Source: Lentzea cavernae (GTDB lineage: Bacteria > Actinomycetota > Actinomycetes > Mycobacteriales > Pseudonocardiaceae). Taken from it: a DNA stretch of 64,000 bases. The translations under genes and the position numbers were made by a program. The notes under the pieces are model-generated. The model saw only the letters and a program-made list of their open reading frames with translations, ran no database searches and was not told the origin of the DNA. Below, piece after piece: positions 56,777 through 64,000 of the stretch (positions are counted from its first letter, which is position 1; each line of letters opens with the position of its first letter). The stretch covers positions 40,575-104,574 of the forward strand of contig NZ_BNAR01000026.1 of the NCBI RefSeq assembly GCF_014653695.1. The letters run 5' to 3'.

Positions 56777-59040
56777 TTCCGTCGCTCCGTGACCCACGTG
56801 GCGATCTGCGCGCGTGAGGTGAACCCGAGCTTCTGCAGGATCCGCTCGACGTGCCCCTCCGCGGTGCGCCGTGCGATCACCAGCTTGGCCGCGATCTCCT
56901 TGTTCGTCATGCCGCCGGCGATGAGGTCGGCGACCTGCTGTTCGCGCCGGGTCAGCGGCGTGAGCGTGACGGCCGGCGCCTCCTCCCGCGGCTGCTCCTC
57001 GCCGATGGCGAACGCGATGGCGTCCTCCAGTTCGAGGTCCATGCCCTTGCGGAACACCGACCGGAACTCCTGCTCGCCGAGCGCGGAGACCGTCGCCGAC
57101 TCGCATTCGCCGTGCGGGGCGCCGAAGTACCGTGATCCGAACATGGGATAACCGACCGACTGCCAGATCTCGTTGGTCGCGCCCAGCAACGTGGCGGCGC
57201 GGTCCGCGTCGCCCTGCGAGGCGGAGATCCAGGCCAGGACCTCGATCGCGAGCACGATGCCCAGCAGGTCGTGGAACGTGCGCTTGATCCGCAGGCACTC
57301 GCGGCCGAGCCGGTCGGCGCGCACGAGATCGCCGCTCACCCACGCGCACAGCGCGAGCACCCAGATCGCGTACGCCTGCGCCCACAGCTCGCCGTGCTCC
57401 TCGCCGACGGCCTTGGCCTCGACGCAGAGGCGTTCCGCGGCGGCGAAGTCGTGCCGGAACGTCGCCGAGATCGCCAGTTCGACGCCGGCGAGCATGGTGT
57501 GGCTGTTGACGGTGCCCTGGCTGCGGTACAGGTCCATGGCCTGCTCGAACAGGCTCTCCGCGAGGTCGAGGTCGTCGCCGATCAGGTGGGTGCAGGCGAG
57601 GCGGTGGGTCGAGTAGGCGAGCGCGGAGGAGTCACCGGACTCGACGGCGTACTCGTGGCACTCGTCCAGCATCCGTGTCGAGGCGGTCAGGTCGCCCTGC
57701 AACGTCGACACGTAGCCGTTGACCCACAGCACCTTGGCCCGCAACGGGCCCGGTTTCGCGCACGACACGGCGCGGTCGAGCCAGTGACGGCCCTCGCCGA
57801 GCATGCCGCAGCCCGCCCAGTAGAACCACAGCGTCCCGGCCAGGTGCACGCAGTGGTCGCCGTCGCTGTCGAAGCAGAAGTCCAGGGCCGACCGCAGATT
57901 TCCCTGTTCCAGCCGCGTGAGCGCGAAGATCTGCGGCTGGGCGGGGCCGAACCACTCCTTCTCCCACCGCTCAGCCCACTCGATGAAGTGGTCGCGGTGC
58001 CGTTCCCGCACCAGCTGTTCGCGGCCGGCCTCGCGCAACTTCCCCAGCCCGTACTGGCGCAACGGCTCCAGCAGCCGGAACCGCGTGCCGGGCGGGTGTT
58101 TCTCGGACACCACGACCGACTTGTCGACCAGGCCCATCAGCGAGTGCATCACCTGGTCGGGCGCGACGCCGTCACCGGAGCAGACCCGTTCCGCGGCCTC
58201 CAGGTCGAACGTGCCGGAGAACACCGACGCCCGCGCCCACAGGATCTGCTCGGGCCGCGTGCACAGGTGGTAGCTCCAGTCCACCGCGGCGTGCAACGTC
58301 TGGTGGCGCGGATCGCCGCCGCGCTTGCCGTCCCCCAGCACCCGGAAGGTGTTGTCCAATCTGGACGACAAGTGGTCAAGGCTCAACACGCGCAGGCGCA
58401 CCGCGGCCAGTTCGATCGCCAGCGGGATCCCGCCGAGCAGCGTGCAGATCTGGCTGACCTCGGCGTGGTTGCGCGCGTCGAGGACGAACCCGGGTTCGAC
58501 GGCGGCGGCCCGTTCGGCGAACAGCGCCAGCGCCGGGTCCTGCGGCAGGGGCGCGACCTGCCAGAGGTGTTCGCCGTCGACACCGAGGCGTTCCCTGCTG
58601 GTGACGAGCACGCGCAGGCCGGGGACGCCGCGCAGCAACGCGTCCACGAGATCGGCCGTCGCCGCGACGACGTGCTCGCAGTTGTCGAGGACCATCAACA
58701 TCTGCCGGTCGCGCAGGTGTTCCACCAGGACGGTGCGGTGCATCCGGACCGTGTCGTCGTGCACGCCCAACCGCTCCAGGACCGTGTGCACGACCAGGTC
58801 CGGATCGGTGACGCCACCCAGTTCGACGAACCACACCCCGTCGCGGAACGCCCTGCTCGTGTCGGCGGCAGCACGCAACGCCAGCCGCGTCTTGCCGACG
58901 CCACCGACACCCGTCAGAGTGACGAGGCGCGACTCGGACAGCAGCCTCCGCACCTCGGCGACGTCGTGCTTGCGGCCGACGAAAGTAGTTGTGTCGGCAG
59001 GCAAATTGCCTTTGCGACCTGGGGAAAGCGAACCGCCCAC
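56773..59040 (-). CDS. LuxR-family NTPase regulator
   Basis: This 755-aa protein has an NB-ARC-type NTPase with Walker A GVGGVGKT (44-51) and Walker B MLMVLDNCEHV, a winged region (VDWSYHLCTRPEQ), helical TPR-like repeats, and a C-terminal LuxR helix-turn-helix: LTRREQQVADLIAGGMTNKE and IAAKLVIARRTAEGHVERIL (about 690-745). ATG at 59040. The type is common near secondary-metabolism genes, with ligand or partner unknown. Its end overlaps the convergent LCP gene by 4 nt. Confidence 0.9.
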   Translation of the reverse strand: MGGSLSPGRKGNLPADTTTFVGRKHDVAEVRRLLSESRLVTLTGVGGVGKTRLALRAAADTSRAFRDGVWFVELGGVTDPDLVVHTVLERLGVHDDTVRMHRTVLVEHLRDRQMLMVLDNCEHVVAATADLVDALLRGVPGLRVLVTSRERLGVDGEHLWQVAPLPQDPALALFAERAAAVEPGFVLDARNHAEVSQICTLLGGIPLAIELAAVRLRVLSLDHLSSRLDNTFRVLGDGKRGGDPRHQTLHAAVDWSYHLCTRPEQILWARASVFSGTFDLEAAERVCSGDGVAPDQVMHSLMGLVDKSVVVSEKHPPGTRFRLLEPLRQYGLGKLREAGREQLVRERHRDHFIEWAERWEKEWFGPAQPQIFALTRLEQGNLRSALDFCFDSDGDHCVHLAGTLWFYWAGCGMLGEGRHWLDRAVSCAKPGPLRAKVLWVNGYVSTLQGDLTASTRMLDECHEYAVESGDSSALAYSTHRLACTHLIGDDLDLAESLFEQAMDLYRSQGTVNSHTMLAGVELAISATFRHDFAAAERLCVEAKAVGEEHGELWAQAYAIWVLALCAWVSGDLVRADRLGRECLRIKRTFHDLLGIVLAIEVLAWISASQGDADRAATLLGATNEIWQSVGYPMFGSRYFGAPHGECESATVSALGEQEFRSVFRKGMDLELEDAIAFAIGEEQPREEAPAVTLTPLTRREQQVADLIAGGMTNKEIAAKLVIARRTAEGHVERILQKLGFTSRAQIATWVTERRN

Positions 59041-59194
59041 AGCCGCACCCTAGGTCTGTCCGATCTCCTGCTGCAACGCGGTCCCCCGGAGGCACCAACG
59101 CCGAAACACGGGTAGTTACCCCCTAGGGAGCACGCGGTCACCTCGTCAGGCTTGGAGGATTGGGGGGAGGCGCCTTGCGTGAGGGGACGGGATC

Positions 59195-59971
59195 ATGGCC
59201 GGTGACAGCCTCGAGGTCGACGTCCGGGAGCTGAACGGCGTGCTCGTCGTCCGGTTCAGCGGGCGACTCGACTGGGTGACGTACATGCGAGTGCAGGACG
59301 TGCTGCTCGACTGCGCCACCAAGGAGCTCGTCGGCGTGGTGGTGGAACTGGACGAGCTGGTCGCCGAGTCCCCCGCGCTGCTCGTGGTGTTCGACGTCGT
59401 GTGGCTGTCCGCGGCCCGCTGGCCGGGCATCTCGCTGAGCCTCGTCGTCAGCGACCACCGGCTGCGGTGCACGCTGGAGTCGCGCGGGCTGCCCCGGCAC
59501 ATCCCCCTGCACTCGACGACCGCGGCCGCGGTGGCCGCCGTGGTGCGCCACAGGCACGAGGACAGGGTGGACGCGCCGCTGCCGACGTGCCGCTGCCTGC
59601 CGCACGTGACGGAACGGATCACCGAGCGCGCCTGCGAGCGGTGGGGCGTGCAGTCGATGCTCGACGTCGCACCGCAGGTGGCCGTGGAGCTCGTGTCGCA
59701 CATCGAGGACGACAGCCCTCTCTCGCTGCTGCTGCGCATGCGCAGCAGCAAGTTGTCCGTTGCCGTGCGCACGACCGCACGCTTCGACCTCAAGCAGTGG
59801 CACATCATGCGGCGCAACGTGGCATCCATCGCCGTCTGCAACTTCACGATGGGCGAGACGCCGGCCGGGAGCGGGCGGCACATCATCTGGGCGTTGCTCG
59901 ACGTGCCGGAGGACAGCCGGCGGCCCCCGAGTTACCTCCCCGAGGTCGCCGCCTTCACCCACCAGGCTTAA
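59195..59971 (+). CDS. STAS-domain protein with ATPase-like C-terminus
   Basis: This 258-aa protein begins with a STAS fold (1-115; SLEVDVRELNGVLVVRFSGR and VQDVLLDCATKELVGVVVEL), the anti-sigma-factor-antagonist domain. The usual DSSG phosphosite region reads LDELVAESPALL, without a clear Asp-Ser. The rest (about 135-250) has the helix-strand layout of RsbW-type kinases (APQVAVELVSHIEDDSPLSL, LSVAVRTTARFDLK), but the Bergerat ATP motifs are not evident. It may be a fused, partly inactive switch protein of a stress-sigma partner system. ATG at 59195 after GGGGACGGGATC. Confidence 0.7.
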   Translation: MAGDSLEVDVRELNGVLVVRFSGRLDWVTYMRVQDVLLDCATKELVGVVVELDELVAESPALLVVFDVVWLSAARWPGISLSLVVSDHRLRCTLESRGLPRHIPLHSTTAAAVAAVVRHRHEDRVDAPLPTCRCLPHVTERITERACERWGVQSMLDVAPQVAVELVSHIEDDSPLSLLLRMRSSKLSVAVRTTARFDLKQWHIMRRNVASIAVCNFTMGETPAGSGRHIIWALLDVPEDSRRPPSYLPEVAAFTHQA

Positions 59972-59986
59972 TTCTTCCGGGTCGTT

Positions 59987-60346
59987 CTACTGGGCGTGCA
60001 TCGCCGCGATGCTGGTGCGGCACGCCCGCACCACTTGGCGGTTCGCCGCCGTGTCCGGCGTCTTCGTGCCGCACCTCGGACACGAGAGGTGTGCGGTCGT
60101 CTCGTCCACGAACACCTCGAGAGGGCGACGGCACGGGCGGCACCAGCGATGTCCGGTCACGGGGACGACGTGGTCCGGCGACGCCACGCACAGGTGCAAC
60201 CAGCAGCGATGCAGACCGCACGTGACCCTGGCGTGCGGATCAAGGCCGAGCTCCTCCGCCAGATCTTCTGCGCTCAGCACCGCAGGGAAAGTCGTGTCCT
60301 CGGCTTCGGAGGAGGTCACCAGCCGCAAATGCGCGCGTCGCCTCAT
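59987..60346 (-). CDS. Cys-rich (zinc-ribbon-like) hypothetical protein
   Basis: This 119-aa basic protein starts at ATG 60346 (MRRRAHLRLVTSSEAED). It has three cysteine clusters: CGLHRCWLHLC, CRPC and CPRCG, fitting one or two zinc sites, and a helical end (ANRQVVRACRTSIAAMHAQ). I do not recognise a family. It is convergent with the STAS gene, 15 nt apart, and divergent from the TPR gene at 60503. An earlier ATG at 60382 is possible. Confidence 0.65.
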   Translation of the reverse strand: MRRRAHLRLVTSSEAEDTTFPAVLSAEDLAEELGLDPHARVTCGLHRCWLHLCVASPDHVVPVTGHRWCRPCRRPLEVFVDETTAHLSCPRCGTKTPDTAANRQVVRACRTSIAAMHAQ

Positions 60347-60502
60347 ACCCGAGAATCTTGCGCCGTCAACTTGTCTTCGCATACCCGGATTAATACCTGT
60401 TCAATCACAACTCGCATTCGTTTCCGCGCGACCCAGAATGAGCTTCACCGCAAGTCGGGAACGTCCTACGCTCGGGTTCCACCTGCGTAGAGGGGTGCCC
60501 TG

Positions 60503-61375
60503 ATGGCGGATCCCGCGTACTTCCCCCCACCGCACTCCTCCCGCATCGGCGCCAGCGACGTCGAGCAGTTGGAGGCGCAGACCCGTTCCCTGCGCTCCGT
60601 GGACTACCAGCACGGAGGAGGAGCGTGCCGTGACGCCGTCGTGGTGCGGATCTACTGGGCGCAGCAGCTCCTGGCGGCCGAGGCCTCCGACACCGTGCGT
60701 GCGCGCCTGTTGTCCGCCGTCGCGGACCTGCACAACCTGGCCGGGTGGACGTCGTTCGACAGCGGCCAGGTCGGGGCGGCTTACCACCATTTCGACCGTG
60801 CGCTGCATTTCGCCCGTCACGACGAAGATCTGACGACCAACATCGTTTATCGGCGTGGGCGCGTGCACCTGCACCACGGCGCACCGGGTGATGCGCTGGC
60901 CTATTTCCAGAGGGGCGCTTTCGCGCCGTTGGCGTCGAGCATCATGCACGTGAACGAGGCATGGGCGTACGCGCGTCAGGCCCGTTCCTCCGAGGCGTTG
61001 CGCGCGTTGGGCAGGGCACAGGACTCGTTCTCCGCGGCAGACGTGGCGCACGCGCCGGACTGGGCGCGGTTCCACGACGAGACCGACCTGGTGGCGATGA
61101 CCGGCACCGTCCACGCCGAGCTCGGCGACACGCGGCTGGCCGTTCCGGCGCTGGCGTCGGCGATCTCGCGGTTCGGGCCGGAGATGGCGCGCAGCGGGGC
61201 GTTCTGCCTGATCTCGCTGGCCTCGTGCCACTTCCTCGACGGCGACCTCGACGAGGGGCGTGCCGTCGGGCTGCGGGCGGTGACCGCGGCGGAGGAGCTG
61301 AGGTCGGAGCGGGTGTGGGACCGGATGCGGCCGATGCTGCACGCGGCGTCCGTGCGCGGTGTCGTCCTGCGGTGA
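60503..61375 (+). CDS. TPR regulator-like protein, paralogue of the gene at 49997
   Basis: This 290-aa helical protein shares with the 49997-50956 product the core SVDYQHGGGACRDAVVV, LLSAVADLHNLAGWTSFDSG and YRRGRVHLHHGAPGDALAYF, in the same order and spacing. Like it, it has no N-terminal HTH. ATG at 60503 with GAGGGG 7 nt upstream. It is divergent from the Cys-rich gene. The pair may be duplicated sensor domains of the NsdA-like type; function is not known. Confidence 0.75.
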   Translation: MADPAYFPPPHSSRIGASDVEQLEAQTRSLRSVDYQHGGGACRDAVVVRIYWAQQLLAAEASDTVRARLLSAVADLHNLAGWTSFDSGQVGAAYHHFDRALHFARHDEDLTTNIVYRRGRVHLHHGAPGDALAYFQRGAFAPLASSIMHVNEAWAYARQARSSEALRALGRAQDSFSAADVAHAPDWARFHDETDLVAMTGTVHAELGDTRLAVPALASAISRFGPEMARSGAFCLISLASCHFLDGDLDEGRAVGLRAVTAAEELRSERVWDRMRPMLHAASVRGVVLR

Positions 61376-61454
61376 TCGTTTTTGGGGTGATCTTTGCAGA
61401 ACCCGAACATTCGGCGGACCGTCCTCTGATCGTGGGCGGTCATCGTTCTGTGCC

Positions 61455-61817
61455 ATGAACATTTCGCGAATCGGTGGGCTCGTGGCGGGGATGCTGCTGC
61501 TGGGCGCGGGGACCGCGTCGGCGCAGGAACCGATCACGATCAGCCCGGAGAAGGTGCAGAAGATCTGCTCACAGCGGGTGCCCCGGGTCGAGGCTCGGGT
61601 GAAGGCCCTGACCGACAAGATCAACGGCAGTCCGGAGACCCTGGGCTCCAAGAAGTGGATCGAGCAGAAGGCCGCCGACGCCCGCAAGGCCGGCAACACG
61701 GCGCGCGCGGACGTCCTCGACGCGCGGCTGAAGCTCCGCGACGCGCAGCTCGTGAAGCTGGCCAAGGCGGGCGAACGGGTCGGCAAGTTCAAGACCGAGC
61801 ACTGCGGGTCCAAGTGA
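61455..61817 (+). CDS. Small secreted helical protein
   Basis: This 120-aa protein has a signal peptide (ISRIGGLVAGMLLLGAGTASA) and a Lys/Ala-rich mature part with strong helical propensity (KKWIEQKAADARKAGNTARA, LRDAQLVKLAKAGERVGKFK) and two cysteines, one in KICSQRV and one in the C-terminal EHCGSK, likely joined. The family is unknown to me. Its stop overlaps the GTG of the mini-lipoprotein by 4 nt, so it belongs to the operon with the two-component system downstream. ATG at 61455. Confidence 0.75.
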   Translation: MNISRIGGLVAGMLLLGAGTASAQEPITISPEKVQKICSQRVPRVEARVKALTDKINGSPETLGSKKWIEQKAADARKAGNTARADVLDARLKLRDAQLVKLAKAGERVGKFKTEHCGSK

Positions 61818-61945
61818 GGTGGGTCGCCGCCCTGGTTCTGCTGGTGTCGCTGACGGCGTGCCGGGCCGAGGAGCCGGCGCCGGACCTCGATGATGTGGAA
61901 TCAACGTTGAACAGCATCGAGTCGGACCTCAACCAGCCGGGGTGA
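61814..61945 (+). CDS. Mini-lipoprotein (43 aa)
   Basis: GTG 61814 overlaps the stop of the upstream gene (GTGA). The product has a lipoprotein signal WVAALVLLVSLTAC with the lipobox Cys and an acidic tail (AEEPAPDLDDVESTLNSIES, then DLNQPG). It precedes the response regulator by 4 nt. A role as extracytoplasmic input or partner of the sensor kinase is inferred from the operon. Confidence 0.65.
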   Translation: MRWVAALVLLVSLTACRAEEPAPDLDDVESTLNSIESDLNQPG

Positions 61946-61949
61946 ACGC

Positions 61950-62621
61950 GTGGAACGTGGCCTGGTGCTCGTCGTGGAGGACGAACCGGCGATCGCCGAA
62001 CTCGTCGCGCTGTACCTGCGGCGCGACGGCTTCGGCGTGCACCTGGAGTCCTCGGGGGACGCGGCACTGGCCGCGGTCCGCACCCTCTCGCCGGTGGCGG
62101 TGGTGCTGGACGTCGGCCTGCCCGTGCTGAACGGCATCGAGGTCTGCCGGGCCATGCGTGCCGCCGGCGACTGGACGCCGGTGCTGTTCGTGACGGCCCG
62201 CGACGACGAGGTGGACCGCCTGCTCGGACTCGAACTCGGCGCCGACGACTACATCACCAAACCCTTCAGCCCCCGCGAACTGGCTCTGCGCGTCCGCACG
62301 GTGCTACGCCGCTCCTCCGGCCCCGTGTCGGACGTTCTGCAGGTGGGTTCCGTACGCCTCGACGTCGGCGAACGACGTGCCTTCGCCGGAAGTGACGAGG
62401 TGTCGCTGACGTCCACGGAGTTCGGACTGCTTTCGTACCTGATGAAGAACCCACGCCAGGTGTTCTCGCGCGAGCAACTCCTTTCGGCCGTGTGGGGCTA
62501 TTCCTCCATGGCCGGCACACGAACCGTTGACGTGCACATAGCCCAGCTACGAGCCAAGTTCGGCACTCTAAGTCCAATTCGGACGGTGCGCGGCGTCGGC
62601 TACTCGGCGGACGCACCGTGA
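61950..62621 (+). CDS. OmpR-family response regulator
   Basis: This 223-aa regulator has a receiver domain (acidic pair Glu10-Asp11, phosphoacceptor Asp54 in VVLDVGLP, Lys104 in ITKPFSP) and a C-terminal winged helix (LTSTEFGLLSYLMKNPRQVF, then VDVHIAQLRAKFG and TVRGVGY). GTG start at 61950, and the stop overlaps the kinase start (GTGA). It forms a pair with the downstream histidine kinase. Confidence 0.94.
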   Translation: MERGLVLVVEDEPAIAELVALYLRRDGFGVHLESSGDAALAAVRTLSPVAVVLDVGLPVLNGIEVCRAMRAAGDWTPVLFVTARDDEVDRLLGLELGADDYITKPFSPRELALRVRTVLRRSSGPVSDVLQVGSVRLDVGERRAFAGSDEVSLTSTEFGLLSYLMKNPRQVFSREQLLSAVWGYSSMAGTRTVDVHIAQLRAKFGTLSPIRTVRGVGYSADAP

Positions 62622-63922
62622 ACCTCACCGCCCGAATCGCGTTGGTGTGCCTGGGAGTCGCCTTCGTCGCCGTGCTGGTCGCCGGCTTCGTCTCCACCCG
62701 CCTGGTCCTCTCGACCTCACAACAGGTCAGCCGCGAGTTCCTGCGCTCCCAGGCCGACGTGGTCGCGGGCCAGATCTCGAACAACCGCGTCGAACAGATC
62801 CTCGAGGGCCAGGACATCGCGATCGTCCGCATCACCGCCGCAGGCGACGTGACAGGCACCGACCGGGCCGCCGTCCGAGCCGTGCGCGCCATCGACTACC
62901 GCAAGGTGCTCTCAGGCTCCCCTGCCTCCGGCGTGAGCGGCCGCCTGAACGTGGAGGCCCGCCCGTCGGGAGCAGGCGGCTTCGCCCTGGTCCAGCAGAC
63001 CGAGACCACCGGCAACTACCGCAAACTGGTCCGCAACGTCCTCTTCGCCCTCGGCATCGGCCTGGTGGTGGCCGCCTTGGCCGCCCTCGCCCTGGGCTCC
63101 TTCCTGTCCCGCCCCCTGCGCCAGGTCGCCTCCGTCGCCCACTCCATGACCACAGGCCGCCGAGACCTCCGGGTCCCCGTCCCCAAGGCCACCGAACTCG
63201 CCGAGGTCAGCCTCGCGGTCAACTCCCTCGCCGATGCGTTGCAGCGCAGCGAATCCCGCCAACGCGACTTCCTGCTCTCCGTCTCCCACGAACTCCGCAC
63301 CCCCCTCACCGCCGTCACGGGCTTCGCCGAATCCCTGGCGGACGGCGTCGTCTCCGGCCCCCAGGTCGCCCCGGTGGGCACCGTCATCCTGGACGAGGCA
63401 CGCAGACTGGACCGCCTGGTCACCGACCTGCTGGACCTGGCCCGCCTGGGCGCTGACGACTTCCGCCTGGACATGGCCCCGATCTCCCTGGAACCCGTGG
63501 TCCGCTCAGCCGCCGAGGTGTGGCACGCCCGCTGCCACGCCCGAGGAGTCGCGTTCTCCCTGGAGGTCTCGTCCTCCCCCACGGTGCTGGCCGACGCACG
63601 CCGCCTGCGGCAGGTCATCGACGGCCTGATGGAGAACGCCCTGCGCGTCACCCCCGCCGGCCGCCCCGTCGTGCTCGCCCTGTCGTCCGTGCTGGAGGTG
63701 CGCGACGGCGGACCGGGGCTCGCCCTCGAGGACTACGCCGTGGCGTTCGACCGCGGGGTGCTGCACGCGCGGTACCAGGAGTCGCGGCCGGTCGGCACCG
63801 GGGTGGGGCTCGCGCTGGTGCACGGGCTGGTGACGCGGATGGGCGGGACGATCGTGGCGGGGCCGGCGGCGGAGGGAGGGGCGGCGTTCACCGTGACGCT
63901 GCAGCCGTCAGGACCTCAGTAG
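62618..63922 (+). CDS. Membrane sensor histidine kinase
   Basis: This 434-aa kinase has TM1 (IALVCLGVAFVAVLVAGFV), an extracellular domain (about 30-140), TM2 (LFALGIGLVVAALAALALG), a HAMP domain (about 162-212), HisKA with His224 in SVSHELRTPL, and an ATPase domain with Asn340 (LMENALRV), VRDGGPGL and GTGVGLALV. GTG at 62618 overlaps the response-regulator stop. The extracellular part is short and unlike known sensors; the secreted protein and lipoprotein in the same operon may belong to its input. Confidence 0.93.
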   Translation: MNLTARIALVCLGVAFVAVLVAGFVSTRLVLSTSQQVSREFLRSQADVVAGQISNNRVEQILEGQDIAIVRITAAGDVTGTDRAAVRAVRAIDYRKVLSGSPASGVSGRLNVEARPSGAGGFALVQQTETTGNYRKLVRNVLFALGIGLVVAALAALALGSFLSRPLRQVASVAHSMTTGRRDLRVPVPKATELAEVSLAVNSLADALQRSESRQRDFLLSVSHELRTPLTAVTGFAESLADGVVSGPQVAPVGTVILDEARRLDRLVTDLLDLARLGADDFRLDMAPISLEPVVRSAAEVWHARCHARGVAFSLEVSSSPTVLADARRLRQVIDGLMENALRVTPAGRPVVLALSSVLEVRDGGPGLALEDYAVAFDRGVLHARYQESRPVGTGVGLALVHGLVTRMGGTIVAGPAAEGGAAFTVTLQPSGPQ

Positions 63923-63936
63923 CCGGGACGGGAACA

Positions 63937-64000
63937 CGACACGGCTGGCCGCCGGCACGTTCGCCCCGTCCGGCGACACGGCTGGCCGCCGGCACGTTCG
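63937..64000. repeat. 27-nt direct repeat at the window edge
   Basis: The 27-nt unit beginning CGACACGGCTGGCC and ending GGCACGTTCG occurs at 63937-63963 and again at 63974-64000, exact in both copies, with 10 nt (CCCCGTCCGG) between. The period is 37 nt. The array may continue beyond the window. It lies just after the sensor kinase stop. Confidence 0.75.

Noticed and set aside
63937..64000. CRISPR array at the right edge
   Set aside because: The spacer between the two repeats is only 10 nt, and no cas gene is present.

Overview
The window is high-GC actinobacterial DNA. Gene content and protein style point to the Pseudonocardiales (Lentzea / Lechevalieria / Saccharothrix / Actinosynnema relatives). 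The indicators are a PucR-type FasR next to fabD-fabH-acpP-fabF, a DUF3145 protein, BTAD- and LuxR-type AfsR-like regulators, nitric oxide synthase, many P450/TetR pairs, frequent GTG/TTG starts and 4-nt ATGA/GTGA overlaps. This taxonomic call is from memory of such genomes, not from a search.

Layout. 1-4.5 kb (minus strand): dTDP-sugar genes (rfbB, cut by the window edge, and a long rfbA/StrD type), a TM-helix-repeat membrane protein and a secreted tripeptidyl-aminopeptidase-like hydrolase, with strong terminators. 4.6-9.5 kb: fatty acid synthesis locus fasR-fabD-fabH-acpP-fabF with an inverted repeat before fabD and a terminator after fabF. 9.5-11.2 kb: gene-poor stretches, one exported protein and a strikingly AT-rich island. 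11.2-17.4 kb: a compact class III (SapB-like) lanthipeptide locus made of a LanKC synthetase, a 54-aa precursor gene and two ABC exporters. 17.4-25.1 kb: DUF3145 protein, secreted subtilase, a membrane protein broken by a +1 frameshift, small conserved proteins, a flavin disulfide oxidoreductase with TetR, small membrane proteins and a MarR. 25.2-30.6 kb: HelD/HelR-like RNA polymerase motor followed at 15 nt by a NACHT NTPase, then convergent paired FluC channels. 30.6-37.7 kb: MarR/MFS, a SAM methyltransferase, a PAS-GGDEF-EAL protein and pntAA-pntAB-pntB.

37.8-39.1 kb is a TnpB-only IS200/IS605-type element. A perfect SOS box lies before tnpB, and the element's right end supplies the stop codon of a truncated amino-acid permease that forms an operon with nitric oxide synthase. 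41.5-43.2 kb: an FAD monooxygenase divergent from a TetR, with three stacked operators between them. 43.2-46.4 kb: an ABC-F resistance-type ATPase with a 10-codon leader peptide and hairpin, overlapping a P450 and a [3Fe-4S] ferredoxin, all in one terminated operon. 46.4-53.3 kb: a BTAD/NB-ARC regulator, a secreted protein, a TPR regulator-like protein and a second TetR-P450-ferredoxin set. 53.3-61.4 kb: a GT2 enzyme fused to a dead NodB domain, LCP ligase, LuxR-type ATPase regulator, STAS fusion protein, Cys-rich protein and a paralogue of the TPR protein. 61.4-63.9 kb: secreted protein, mini-lipoprotein, response regulator and sensor kinase, followed by a short direct repeat at the window edge.

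The most distinctive systems are the lanthipeptide locus with its glycine-rich precursor, the leader-controlled ABC-F/P450/ferredoxin operon, the HelR-like + NACHT pair, and the SOS-box tnpB element. No rRNA, tRNA or CRISPR array was seen.
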